Shown here: positions 53,666 to 62,223 of the stretch, piece by piece
Layout of the letters: the number at the start of each line of letters is the position of its first letter
Position numbering within the stretch: the stretch's first letter is position 1
Origin: Bradyrhizobium guangxiense
GTDB lineage: Bacteria > Pseudomonadota > Alphaproteobacteria > Rhizobiales > Xanthobacteraceae
DNA length: 64,000 bases
NCBI RefSeq assembly: GCF_004114915.1
Contig: NZ_CP022220.1
Span: 744,001-808,000, forward strand
Direction of reading: 5' to 3'
Made by a program: the position numbers and the translations under genes
The notes under the pieces: generated by a model
Databases searched by the model: none
What the model was told of the DNA's origin: nothing
What the model saw: only the letters and a program-made list of their open reading frames with translations

Positions 53666-54855
53666 ATGAAGCGCTTCAGCTTGCTGGCCTTCGCGGCGGT
53701 TCTTGCCTCACTGTCCATTTCTACAGATGCGCATTCTGCCGAGGTCAAGATCGGCATCATCGGCTCTTTTAGCGGCCCCTATGCCGAGTGGGGCGTCCAA
53801 TTCAAACGAGCCGTTGACCTCTATGTCGAGAAGCACGGAGGAAAGCTTGGAGGCCACACCGTTGAGGTCCTCTATCGTGATTCTGGCGGCCCAAATCCCG
53901 CTCGAGCGAAACAACTCGCTCAAGAGCTGATCACCCGAGAGGGGGTACAATTTCTCGGCGGTATGGACTTCACGCCTAACGCGGTAGCCGTTGCCGATGT
54001 TGTGACGCAAGCGAAAATTCCCTTCGTCATTTTCAACGCAAATACCGCAGATACCACACGTAAATCGCCATATTTTTTAAGAGTGGGCTGCACCATCTGG
54101 CAATTGGCGTATGGCATCACGCGCTATGCTATTGATCAGGGCAAGAAGAAAGCTGTTGTCTTTGCCGTCGACTACGCCCCCGGTCACGACGCAATTGCAG
54201 CTTATGATGCCAATTACGGCAAGCTCGGCGGCAAGATCGTCGATGTCGTAAAGGTGCCTTTGGATACAACTGACTTCTCCAGCTACTTCCAGCGGCTGCA
54301 GGACGCGAACGCTGACGTTCTATTTACGTTCGTCCCGAACGGGCCCATCTCCGTTGCACTGTTCAAAGGGTATTTCGAGCGCGGCTTGGCACAACGGGGC
54401 TTGCAGTACTTTGGCCTCGGTGAAACCGAGGAGGCACCCCTCGCGGCATTGGGACAAACCGGCGAACTGGCCATCGGTGTATATTCCTCTCTCTTTTATG
54501 GTCCTCATTCGCCAGAAAGCACCGCGAATAAGGAGTTCGTCAATGCGCTGGAAGCAAAATACGGGAAGGGCGCCATACCTAATATCGGGACCGTTGAGGC
54601 GTGGGACGGCATACACCTGATCGCCCATATGACCGAAGCAACCGACGGGAAACTTGATGGTGAAAAAGCCTTGGCGGCCGCCAAAGGGTACTCCTGGGAG
54701 AGCCCGCGCGGATCGATCCGGTCGAACGGGACCTGATCCAAAACGTCTATATCCGAAAGGTCGAGAAGATCGACGGCGTCCTCGTAAATAAACAGGTCGC
54801 CGTAATTCCGAATCTCAAAGATCCCTGGAAGGAGGCCAATCCTGCCTCGCGCTGA
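53666..54855 (+). pseudogene. Branched-chain amino-acid-type ABC binding protein, C-terminal frameshift
   Basis: A periplasmic LivK-like binding protein. It has a signal peptide (LLAFAAVLASLSISTDAHSA), the fold start IGIIGSFSGPYAEWGVQFKR, and SGGPNPARAKQLAQELITRE. The frame runs to SPRGSIRSNGT and stops at 54736. The homologous C-terminus (RDLIQNVYIRKVEKIDGVLV ... NLKDPWKEANPASR) lies in another frame up to TGA 54853-54855. The break falls at a tandem GATCGATC (54711-54718); one more GATC unit would rejoin the frames (IDPVERD) to about 397 residues. The last 45 residues are lost in the current frame, so function is doubtful. Confidence 0.82.
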
Positions 54856-54976
54856 CGACGTTTAGGCGCGCGAAAATAGGGGAGTAGAATCAGGCCGCAT
54901 GACTCCAGGCCAATGCGGCGGGACGTAATGGCCATTGGCAGCATGCTTGTGATGCAGGCGGTGTTTGAGGGATCAA

Positions 54977-55849
54977 GTGAATAGCTACTGGACGACGGGT
55001 ATATCGCTTTTGATCGACGGCCTGTCCTTCGGGATGATCCTCTTTCTGATCTCCTCTGGCCTGACGATCACGCTCGGCGTGATGCGTCTTCTAAACATTG
55101 CACATTGTGGTTTCGCCATGATCGGCGGTTACACTGCACTCTCGCTCGTCAATCATTTTGGCCTGGGTTTGCTCGCCGCGCTTCCGATTGCTGTTGCAAT
55201 CACGGCGATACTCGGGGCCATTCTTGAACGGACCGTATATCGATGGATCTATGAGACGAGTGCTCTCGGTCAAATCCTGATGACAATTGGCCTCACATTC
55301 ATAATGATCGCCTCGATCAACGCCGGTTATGGCTCGCTGACGCATACATTACCAACGCCTGAATTCCTGGCGGGAGCATGGCATTTTGAAGAGATATCGA
55401 TTTCTGCTTACCGTAGCTTTCTTTCAATCGTCAGCCTGACAATCGCAGGCCTGATTTGGTACGTCATCGAACAGACCGATTTTGGCGCCCGCTTGCGCGC
55501 CTCCGTCGATAATCCGCGCATGGCTCGCTGTGTCGGGATCAATGTGCGGCGGGGGTTCGCTCAGACCTTCGTTGCTGGGTGCGCGTTAGCGGCCATAGCC
55601 GGCGTACTTGGAACGCAGATGCTGCCGCTGCAGCCATACTATGCCACGAACTATATGGTCATGGTTTTGATCGTCGTTGCGGTTGGCGGCTTTGGCAGTC
55701 TCAAAGGATCGCTTATCGCCGCGCTCGGCTATAGCATCTTCGATACCTATTTTCGCTATCTCTTTCCGGCGGCCGGCGCTTTCGGCATCTACATTCTTCT
55801 GGCCCTCATTCTGTCCATTCGACCTTTTGGGCTTTATGGCCGTGCTTAA
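54977..55849 (+). CDS. LivH-like ABC permease
   Basis: A 290-residue inner-membrane permease with about eight hydrophobic segments. The GTG at 54977 has AGGGA upstream; an in-frame TTG at 54965 is an alternative. Family blocks are SGLTITLGVMRLLNIAHCGF and RASVDNPRMARCVGINVRRG, with VAVGGFGSLKGSLIAALGYS near the end. It overlaps livM by 14 bp. It should form a heterodimer with LivM for import of a branched or substituted acid. Confidence 0.92.
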   Translation: MNSYWTTGISLLIDGLSFGMILFLISSGLTITLGVMRLLNIAHCGFAMIGGYTALSLVNHFGLGLLAALPIAVAITAILGAILERTVYRWIYETSALGQILMTIGLTFIMIASINAGYGSLTHTLPTPEFLAGAWHFEEISISAYRSFLSIVSLTIAGLIWYVIEQTDFGARLRASVDNPRMARCVGINVRRGFAQTFVAGCALAAIAGVLGTQMLPLQPYYATNYMVMVLIVVAVGGFGSLKGSLIAALGYSIFDTYFRYLFPAAGAFGIYILLALILSIRPFGLYGRA

Positions 55850-56855
55850 GGTAACTCCCTCAAAGGACACACCTAAACGGGACATCGCCGCGTCCTTTGG
55901 ATCCCACCGCTTGGGACTTAGCGATGCGCTGGTGTGGGCGCTTGCAATTTTCGCTTATTTCTTCTTGGGCGCCTATCACCAGCTCGGCACCCAAGTCATC
56001 ATCATGATCATCTTGGCTCTGTCGCTCGATCTCGCCATCGGTTACTCTGGAATCGAAAGTTTAGGTCATGCCGTCTTTTTTGGTATCGGAGCCTACGCCG
56101 CCGCCCTTTTTGCGCTCAATGTTTTATCTGAACCCTTGACCGGCCTTGTGGTAGGAGGGCTAGCTGCCGGCGCGTTCGGCTTCGTCACGGGTTTGCTGGT
56201 TCTTCGTGTTCGCGGCTTGACTCAAGTCATCCTCACGATCGCCATTGGTGCCGTCGTCCTCCAAGTTGCGACAACCTGGAAATCAGTAACGGGCGGAGAT
56301 GATGGCCTTGCGGGGTATCAGGTCGCACCCATCTTGGGACGTTACTCGTTCGACCTCTATGGCCATACTGCCTATCTCTATTCGCTTTGCGTGCTGGCCT
56401 TCGTGTTTGCCCTTGCCCGGATCTTGGTAAACTCGCCATTTGGATATGTTCTGCGTGGGATACGCGACAACGACCAACGCATGCGCATGCTAGGCGTACC
56501 GGTCGCCGCACGGTTGCTTCTCATCTATTCGATTTCGGCAGCAATAGCGGGTGTGGCCGGTGCAATTTCCGCACAAGTCACCGGGCTTGTCGCAACCGAC
56601 TCACTCTCATTCCTGCTATCCGGAAACGTCCTCATCATGTTGCTAATCGGCGGGATGGGGCGCCTGACCGGCGCATTCATTGGGGGCATTATTTTCGTCA
56701 TTTTTTCTGATCGGGCCGCGGCGATAGACCCCTTCAATTGGTTGTTTATGCTGGGTGGACTCCTCATTCTCGCCGTCAGGTTTACACCTCAAGGCGTTGG
56801 TCCCTGGATTGATCGTATGGGTGGCTATCTCCTCGATCGCAGGCGGAAACCATGA
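55836..56855 (+). CDS. LivM-like ABC permease
   Basis: A 339-residue permease starting at ATG 55836 (MAVLKVTPSKDTPKRD); a longer in-frame start would lie inside LivH. Blocks: MIILALSLDLAIGYSGIESL, GHAVFFGIGAYAAALFA, and RGIRDNDQRMRMLGVPVAAR, the cytoplasmic loop facing the ATPases, with LLIGGMGRLTGAFIGGIIFV. It overlaps the next gene by 4 bp. Confidence 0.92.
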   Translation: MAVLKVTPSKDTPKRDIAASFGSHRLGLSDALVWALAIFAYFFLGAYHQLGTQVIIMIILALSLDLAIGYSGIESLGHAVFFGIGAYAAALFALNVLSEPLTGLVVGGLAAGAFGFVTGLLVLRVRGLTQVILTIAIGAVVLQVATTWKSVTGGDDGLAGYQVAPILGRYSFDLYGHTAYLYSLCVLAFVFALARILVNSPFGYVLRGIRDNDQRMRMLGVPVAARLLLIYSISAAIAGVAGAISAQVTGLVATDSLSFLLSGNVLIMLLIGGMGRLTGAFIGGIIFVIFSDRAAAIDPFNWLFMLGGLLILAVRFTPQGVGPWIDRMGGYLLDRRRKP

Positions 56856-57607
56856 ATGATACGGTCCTCGAAATCGTCGGTCTGCACAAAAGCTTCGGTG
56901 CTCTCGCCGTCACGCGTAATATCAACTTCCGCCTTGAGATTGGTGCAAGACACGCTCTGATTGGTCCGAATGGCGCAGGAAAGACCACCCTTGTAAATCT
57001 CATCACGGGAGCGTTGGCTCCATCCTCTGGGTCGATCCGACTTGAAGGACGTGACATCACACGGTATTCGCCGCAACGCCGAGTCTCTCTGGGGCTCGCG
57101 CGAACGTTTCAAATAAACTCGCTATTCCCGTCCATGACGGTGGTCGAAAATATTGCCCTCGCGGTCGTTGCAAATATGCATATCGACGCAAAACTGTGGG
57201 GCGCGCTCAATAGGCGCAAGCAGGTTCTGATCGAACTCGAGCGGCTCCTAGACGTTTTTAACCTCAGTGGTTCGGCATGCCAATTGATTTCCAATCTCGC
57301 ATATGGTCAACGGCGGCTCGTTGAGCTCGCGCTGGCGCTGGCTCTCAAGCCAAAGGTGCTCATTCTCGACGAACCTGCTGCTGGCTTGCCGAAAGAAGAC
57401 AGCGGAAAACTTTCGGAATTGCTGCGGCGGTTGCCCGCCGACCTCGCAGTCATCGTCATCGAGCACGACATGCAGATCGTTTTTGGTTTCGCTGACCGTA
57501 TCACGGTGTTGGCAGAGGGAAGCGTGCTGACGCAGGGAACCCCGTCCGAGATTCGAGCAGATGCTAAGGTACGAGAGGTTTACCTCGGACAGGCGCGCAA
57601 TGACTGA
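56852..57607 (+). CDS. LivG-like ABC ATPase
   Basis: A 251-residue ATPase. Walker A GPNGAGKTTLVN, LARTFQINSLFPSMTVVENI, a less common signature SNLAYGQRRLVEL in place of LSGGQ, Walker B VLILDEPAAGLP, and the H-loop IEHDM. The signature replacement YGQRR is typical of LivG. It overlaps LivF by 8 bp. Confidence 0.93.
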   Translation: MNDTVLEIVGLHKSFGALAVTRNINFRLEIGARHALIGPNGAGKTTLVNLITGALAPSSGSIRLEGRDITRYSPQRRVSLGLARTFQINSLFPSMTVVENIALAVVANMHIDAKLWGALNRRKQVLIELERLLDVFNLSGSACQLISNLAYGQRRLVELALALALKPKVLILDEPAAGLPKEDSGKLSELLRRLPADLAVIVIEHDMQIVFGFADRITVLAEGSVLTQGTPSEIRADAKVREVYLGQARND

Positions 57608-58307
57608 TTTGCTGAGACTGGAAGCTGTCACCGCAGGATATGGCTATGGCGCCGCGGCTATTGAAAACGTGGCTCTTTCGCTCCCGAGAGGGTCGTCATT
57701 GGCCGTGTTGGGACGCAATGGTGTCGGCAAGACGTCCCTGCTTGCGACCATTATGGGCCTAACGCAAATGGCCTCCGGCAAGATCACATTTGACGGCGGC
57801 GAGATCGGAGGCATCGATACCTACGAGCGGGCTCGCCTGGGCCTCGGTTACGTGCCTCAGGAACGAGAGATCTTTCCTTCCCTGACGGTAGAGGAAAACC
57901 TTTCCGTTGCAAGGGTTGATCGGGGAAAGTGGAACATTGAATCCGTGTTTGAGCTATTCCCCCGGCTTGCTGAGCGACGGCAGAACTTCGGAAATCATTT
58001 GTCGGGTGGAGAGCAGCAGATGCTGGCTGTCGGCCGAGCGCTCGTCAGCAATCCCGCTTTGCTTATTCTCGACGAGCCGTTCGAAGGATTGGCTCCGGTC
58101 ATTGTTGACCAGCTTGTGGAAGCGCTCAAACGCATCAGAAAAGAAAGCGATATGACGTTTATCCTCGTAGAACACCATGTTGATCTAGCGCTGTCACTAA
58201 CGGTCCAGGCCCTAATTCTGGATCGAGGCCAAGTGGTTTGGAACGGCAAAAGCAACGATCTGGCGGGCAATAAGTCCGTTCTATCGAGCCTCGTTGGCAT
58301 CAGCTAG
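57600..58307 (+). CDS. LivF-like ABC ATPase
   Basis: A 235-residue ATPase starting at ATG 57600 (MTDLLRLEAVTAGYGYG). Walker A GRNGVGKTSLLA, LGYVPQEREIFPSLTVEENL, signature LSGGEQQMLAVGRAL, Walker B LLILDEPFEGLAP and VEHHVDLAL. It completes the five-gene importer. Only the binding protein is broken. Confidence 0.93.
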   Translation: MTDLLRLEAVTAGYGYGAAAIENVALSLPRGSSLAVLGRNGVGKTSLLATIMGLTQMASGKITFDGGEIGGIDTYERARLGLGYVPQEREIFPSLTVEENLSVARVDRGKWNIESVFELFPRLAERRQNFGNHLSGGEQQMLAVGRALVSNPALLILDEPFEGLAPVIVDQLVEALKRIRKESDMTFILVEHHVDLALSLTVQALILDRGQVVWNGKSNDLAGNKSVLSSLVGIS

Positions 58308-58361
58308 GGAGGTAGACGACCTCCGATTACATACCTACCGGCAACGATACCAGTGCCGAGG

Positions 58362-59141
58362 TTACGGTACGGGACAATTGCCTCCATCGACATTAATGGC
58401 TGTTCCCGTTACGAACGAGGCTAGGTCCGAGGCTAGAAAGCAGGCCACATTCGCAACCTCGGTCACAGTTCCAAGCCGACCGAGACGCACGCTCTTTCCT
58501 TTCTGCAAAACGAAGTCTTCGTAGCTCGCTTGCGGTGCGGTGGACCGGTGCATTCGTTTCCACTGGTCGGTTTCGATCGATCCAAGGCAGATGGCGTTGA
58601 TAAGGACGTTATCCGGCGCGCATTCGTTAGCCAGCAGCTTCGTCATGGATAGGCCGGCCGCCCGGCTCAGCGCCGACGGAGCGGCGCCGGTACCGGCCTT
58701 TGCCGCAATGCTGAGAATATTGACAACTCGTCCCCAGCGTCTTGCTCGCATTCCAGAGAGGCAACGCTGAGTTAAGTAAAGTGCCCCTCCGACTTTCAGC
58801 ATGAAATCGGACTGGAGTGCGTCCCACTCAACTCCCGATATTGGCTCCTGGGCAGCGTTGCCTGCGTTGTTAACGAGGACGTCAACATGACTGAAGTCGG
58901 GGGAGAGCCTCGACCAGGCCTGGTCAATCTGCAATTTGTTTCCGAGATCACATGAGATTCCAATCACGCGCTGACCGGTTGTGCTACTTATCTGGTCGGC
59001 GGTATCACTCACTTGTTGTTTATCTCGGGCGAGAATTGCAACAGAAGCGCCGGCCTCGGCGAACGCCAGAGCTATCGCTCGGCCAATGCCTCGGCTTCCG
59101 CCCGTTACGATTGCGGTTCGGCTTTTCAGCGAAATCTGCAC
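58362..59141 (-). CDS. SDR-family oxidoreductase lacking the YxxxK motif
   Basis: A 259-residue SDR. The NAD(P) site TGGSRGIGRAIALAFAEAGA and NNAG are present. The catalytic position, usually YxxxK, reads SALSRAAG (SxxxR), in GTGAAPSALSRAAGLSMTK. The end FVTGTAINVDGGNCPV is normal. A known SDR subgroup has this SxxxR variant, so it may use other chemistry. It is convergent with the Liv-like operon. Confidence 0.82.
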   Translation of the reverse strand: MQISLKSRTAIVTGGSRGIGRAIALAFAEAGASVAILARDKQQVSDTADQISSTTGQRVIGISCDLGNKLQIDQAWSRLSPDFSHVDVLVNNAGNAAQEPISGVEWDALQSDFMLKVGGALYLTQRCLSGMRARRWGRVVNILSIAAKAGTGAAPSALSRAAGLSMTKLLANECAPDNVLINAICLGSIETDQWKRMHRSTAPQASYEDFVLQKGKSVRLGRLGTVTEVANVACFLASDLASFVTGTAINVDGGNCPVP

Positions 59142-59213
59142 TAAACTATCCTTGCTTGCTCTAGCACCGAGATTTCCATCGCAGCAGTCCGAAAATGCGG
59201 AACCGCGGACGAG

Positions 59214-60116
59214 TTACGTGGCGGGCGCAGAGGCCTGGGACCGGGCAACTTTGTCGAGCGCCTGCCAGTCTCGAAGTCCGACCGCCTCAGCAAAGGCCGC
59301 GCGAGCCGCCGGAAAATCGGCCAGTGCCGGGAGAGGGGACCCGTCGGCCGTGGACAACAACAACCCTGCGAGCGCGCTCGCCATCGCTTCTGTGGTCCGC
59401 AGCATCAAATAACTCGGATAAGCGATAAGATCGTAGCCCATCACAAAGAGATCTTGTGCCCGCGGCAGTTGCGCTTTCCCATCTTCAGTTAGGGCAAGCA
59501 GCTGGTGTTTCCCCCGGAAGGCACTCCCAACCGTCACGAGATCGTCATGTGCTTTCAATCCTGGAATAAATACACCATCCGCGCCCGCGGCTAAGCTGCG
59601 CTCCGCTCGCTTTAGGGCGCCATCTAGGCCAAGCGTTGTTAAGGAGTCCGTGCGGGCGATAATCAACATGTCGCCTGAACTGCGGGCATCAACAGCTGCC
59701 CGAAGCTTTGTTTCGAATTCTGCCATCGCGACAACAGCAGGAGCAGGATTATCGCCGGGTTGCTTGCTCGGGCGAGCCTGGTCCTCCAGGATCACGGCGC
59801 CAACACCAAGCGCCTCGTACGCGCGGATCATGCGAACAACGCTCTTGATGTCACCGTAGCCGTCATCGCCATCGGTGATGAAGGGTAGATCGGAGGCCGC
59901 CGCAATATCCTGAATACCGGCGACCATCTCGCCAAGCGCCGCAATGCCTAGGTCCGGCAACCCGTAACGGGCAGCAAGCATTGCCGACCCACCAATTGCA
60001 AACGCTTTGAACCCAGCCCGCCCTATCAGCCGGGCGGCAAAAGCATCTTGAGCAACCGGAAGGACGAGCGGTCGTCCGGCTTCCATGACCTTGCGCAGAG
60101 GAATACGAGCTTTCAA
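59214..60116 (-). CDS. PEP-mutase/isocitrate-lyase superfamily lyase
   Basis: About 300 residues, starting at a TTG near 60116; ATG 60086 and TTG 60161 are alternatives and none has a strong ribosome-binding site. Family landmarks are PLVLPVAQDAFAARLIGRAG, FITDGDDGYGDIKSVVRMIR (metal site), GVGAVILEDQ, and IIARTDSLTTLGLDGALKRA. The usual KKCGH loop with the catalytic cysteine reads ARPSKQPGD, so a true isocitrate- or methylisocitrate-lyase reaction is unlikely. Oxaloacetate decarboxylase, hydrolase or dimethylmalate-lyase chemistry is possible. A shared motif lies about 107 bp upstream of the longest start. Confidence 0.82.
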   Translation of the reverse strand: MKARIPLRKVMEAGRPLVLPVAQDAFAARLIGRAGFKAFAIGGSAMLAARYGLPDLGIAALGEMVAGIQDIAAASDLPFITDGDDGYGDIKSVVRMIRAYEALGVGAVILEDQARPSKQPGDNPAPAVVAMAEFETKLRAAVDARSSGDMLIIARTDSLTTLGLDGALKRAERSLAAGADGVFIPGLKAHDDLVTVGSAFRGKHQLLALTEDGKAQLPRAQDLFVMGYDLIAYPSYLMLRTTEAMASALAGLLLSTADGSPLPALADFPAARAAFAEAVGLRDWQALDKVARSQASAPAT

Positions 60117-60161
60117 AAGACACCCAATGATGCGAGTACGGCAACGACGCGAGTCCGACAA

Positions 60162-60710
60162 CCGTGAAAGCGGTTAGTGAAGGTCGCTCCAGTGCAGAAG
60201 ACCATCGTTGGACTCAGCACGTTTCATAAAGCACGTGTACTATCAACCGACAGGCGCCGGCATCACTAGGAGAAAATTGCACGATGGGCTGCCCCGATAG
60301 CATTGCAATTTCTTGCTAGCGGATCAGCGCCTAAAACCCTGTACTCGCGCAAAATCCTGTGGCGACACGGCGGGCCTCAGGGCTAGTACTGCTCAAGCCA
60401 GAGGAGAACGTCGCACTCTTCTTTCATGGACGAGGTCGCATGACGAGTGGCCACCTTAGCTAGCCAAAGGGTGCGCCATGCCATAGTGCACTCAGCCAAG
60501 CGCGTGGTCTCTTGGTTCGCTGGGTCAGTGTCCGACGTGACGACATGGAGTAGATCTCGACAGGCGCCAAGGCCGGTCGAGCCTGGCCTTTTACTCAACC
60601 GAGCTCGCAAGGCACACATCTGGGCAGCTCAGACTAATGTTGCGTCCCGATGCGTGTGGCCGGTTCTGTCAACAATCCCATTCAATCGACCAGACACGGA
60701 GACTTCCACG
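60162..60710. other. Divergent intergenic region, lyase / SDR
   Basis: About 550 bp between the minus-strand lyase and plus-strand SDR. It contains shared-motif site B. A long in-frame leader before the SDR start exists but has no recognised content. Confidence 0.4.
60268..60349 (-). promoter_or_regulatory. Shared motif, site B (upstream of lyase)
   Basis: AGGAGAAAATTGCA (60268-60281) is identical to site C. ATTGCAATTTC followed by AGCGGAT (60302-60322) resembles site A. GTACTCGCG (60341-60349) recurs at site C at a similar distance (73 versus 67 bp). Confidence 0.55.
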
Positions 60711-61535
60711 ATGACAGGACACACCAAACAGGAGCCTCGCCTGGCGGGAGGCGAAGATGCGTCCCTCCGGGGCAAGGTTGCGATCGTAACGGGCGCAAGC
60801 CGAGGCATCGGTGCTGCCATTGCGCTCGAGCTCGCGCAAGCAGGCGTCGATTCCGTTATCGTCGCCCGGGATGAGGCCATGCTCAACAGCGTTGCCGAAC
60901 GCGCACGATCATTTGGAACAAGGGTAGAGGTCGTTGCTGGCGACCTGCGAAACGTGGAAACCGTTTCCTGGACGATCGACCGGGCCTTGGCCGCTTTTCA
61001 GAAGATTGATATTCTTGTCAACAACGCCGGTGCGACCACGCGGGGGCACTTCCTGGAGCTGCCCGATAGTGATTGGGAGGATGGTTTCGGCCTAAAATTC
61101 TTTGGTGCAATGCGCCTCTGTCGGGCGGCCTGGCCTACACTTGTTCAGACGAGTGGATCCGTCGTGAATATCGCCGGTGCAGGCGGCCGAACACCCGACA
61201 TCTATTTCGCTATCGGTTCGCCAGTGAATGCCGCACTCAATAGTTTCAGCAAATTCCTCGCCGAGCTTGGCATTAGGGACGGCGTGAGGGTCAATTGTAT
61301 CAATCCCGGCTTGGTGAGGACAGACAGATTGACAAAGCGCCTGACGCTGGAGAGCCGCGAACGACGCATCGACCCTGCCGAAATGGAATATCAGCTCAGC
61401 CGCGAGTTGCGCATTGCGCGAATCGGCGAGCCTGAGGATATCGCGGCGCTGGTTAGATTTGTCTTGTCAGATCGCGGTCGTCTCCTGCAAGGGGCTGCTA
61501 TCGATGCGGATGCAGGTCTGACAAAAACGCTTTAG
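60711..61535 (+). CDS. SDR-family oxidoreductase with atypical catalytic segment
   Basis: A 274-residue SDR beginning at ATG 60711 (MTGHTKQEPRLAGGEDAS). The NAD(P) site is VTGASRGIGAAIALELAQAG, with NNAG in ILVNNAGATTRGHFLELPDS. The usual YxxxK is replaced by IYFAIGSPVNAALNSFSK, in which the tyrosine is present but the lysine four residues on is glycine or serine. The remaining fold (RVNCINPGLVRTDR) is normal. Together with the first SDR it suggests reduction or oxidation of pathway intermediates, but activity is uncertain. Confidence 0.82.
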   Translation: MTGHTKQEPRLAGGEDASLRGKVAIVTGASRGIGAAIALELAQAGVDSVIVARDEAMLNSVAERARSFGTRVEVVAGDLRNVETVSWTIDRALAAFQKIDILVNNAGATTRGHFLELPDSDWEDGFGLKFFGAMRLCRAAWPTLVQTSGSVVNIAGAGGRTPDIYFAIGSPVNAALNSFSKFLAELGIRDGVRVNCINPGLVRTDRLTKRLTLESRERRIDPAEMEYQLSRELRIARIGEPEDIAALVRFVLSDRGRLLQGAAIDADAGLTKTL

Positions 61536-61573
61536 ATTCGCCTAACCGCGCAACTCTGGTTCGTCGGCCCCAC

Positions 61574-62206
61574 TCAGGGAGAATGCCGAGGTTCAGGTCG
61601 CGCGTATAACCAGGGCTGGCACGCTCGGCTCTTCTGCTGGAAGTCCTCAATGTCGGCGACGAATCTTAGCGTTTGACCAATCTCGTCGAGGCCCTCTAGC
61701 AGCGTTGCGCGACGGGCAGTTGGAATGTTAAAAGCGATTGTCCTGTCGTTCGGTAATTCGATGGTGCAGCTTTCGAGATCCACCGACATCGTCGGATCGT
61801 TCGTGGTCGCCAGGTGGTGATGGATCTCATCAACCTCTGCCTGCGGTAACGTGACGAGTAGCAGCCCGTTCTTGAACGAGTTTTCGTAAAAAATGTCGCC
61901 AAAGGTGGGTGCAATCACGCAGCGAATACCGAACCGTACCAGGGCCCAAACCGCGAACTCGCGGGAGCTGCCACAACCAAAATTGGCTCCCGCAACAATA
62001 ACTTTGCTCTTGCGAAAGGGGGCGCGGTTCAAGATAAAGTCCGGCACCTCTTGGCCTTGCAGATCATACCGCCAGATCGCAAACAGGCCTTCCCCCGGAT
62101 TGCTCTTCAAGCTGCGTTGCCAAGCGACCGAAATGATCGCGTCTGTATCGATGTTAGGGCGCGGGAAACTGGCCGCGACACCCTCGACACGTGTGTATTT
62201 CTCCAT
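61574..62206 (-). CDS. leuD: LeuD-like aconitase-family small subunit (second copy)
   Basis: A 210-residue small subunit started at ATG 62206 (MEKYTRVEGVAASFPRPNID); the longer upstream frame overlaps the large-subunit gene. Landmarks: [60 protein letters not shown]. It is intact, pairs with the following leuC and is the functional counterpart of the broken first copy. The spacing to leuC is 17 bp. Confidence 0.9.
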   Translation of the reverse strand: MEKYTRVEGVAASFPRPNIDTDAIISVAWQRSLKSNPGEGLFAIWRYDLQGQEVPDFILNRAPFRKSKVIVAGANFGCGSSREFAVWALVRFGIRCVIAPTFGDIFYENSFKNGLLLVTLPQAEVDEIHHHLATTNDPTMSVDLESCTIELPNDRTIAFNIPTARRATLLEGLDEIGQTLRFVADIEDFQQKSRACQPWLYARPEPRHSP

Positions 62207-62223
62207 ACGAATTCTCCGGCGGC

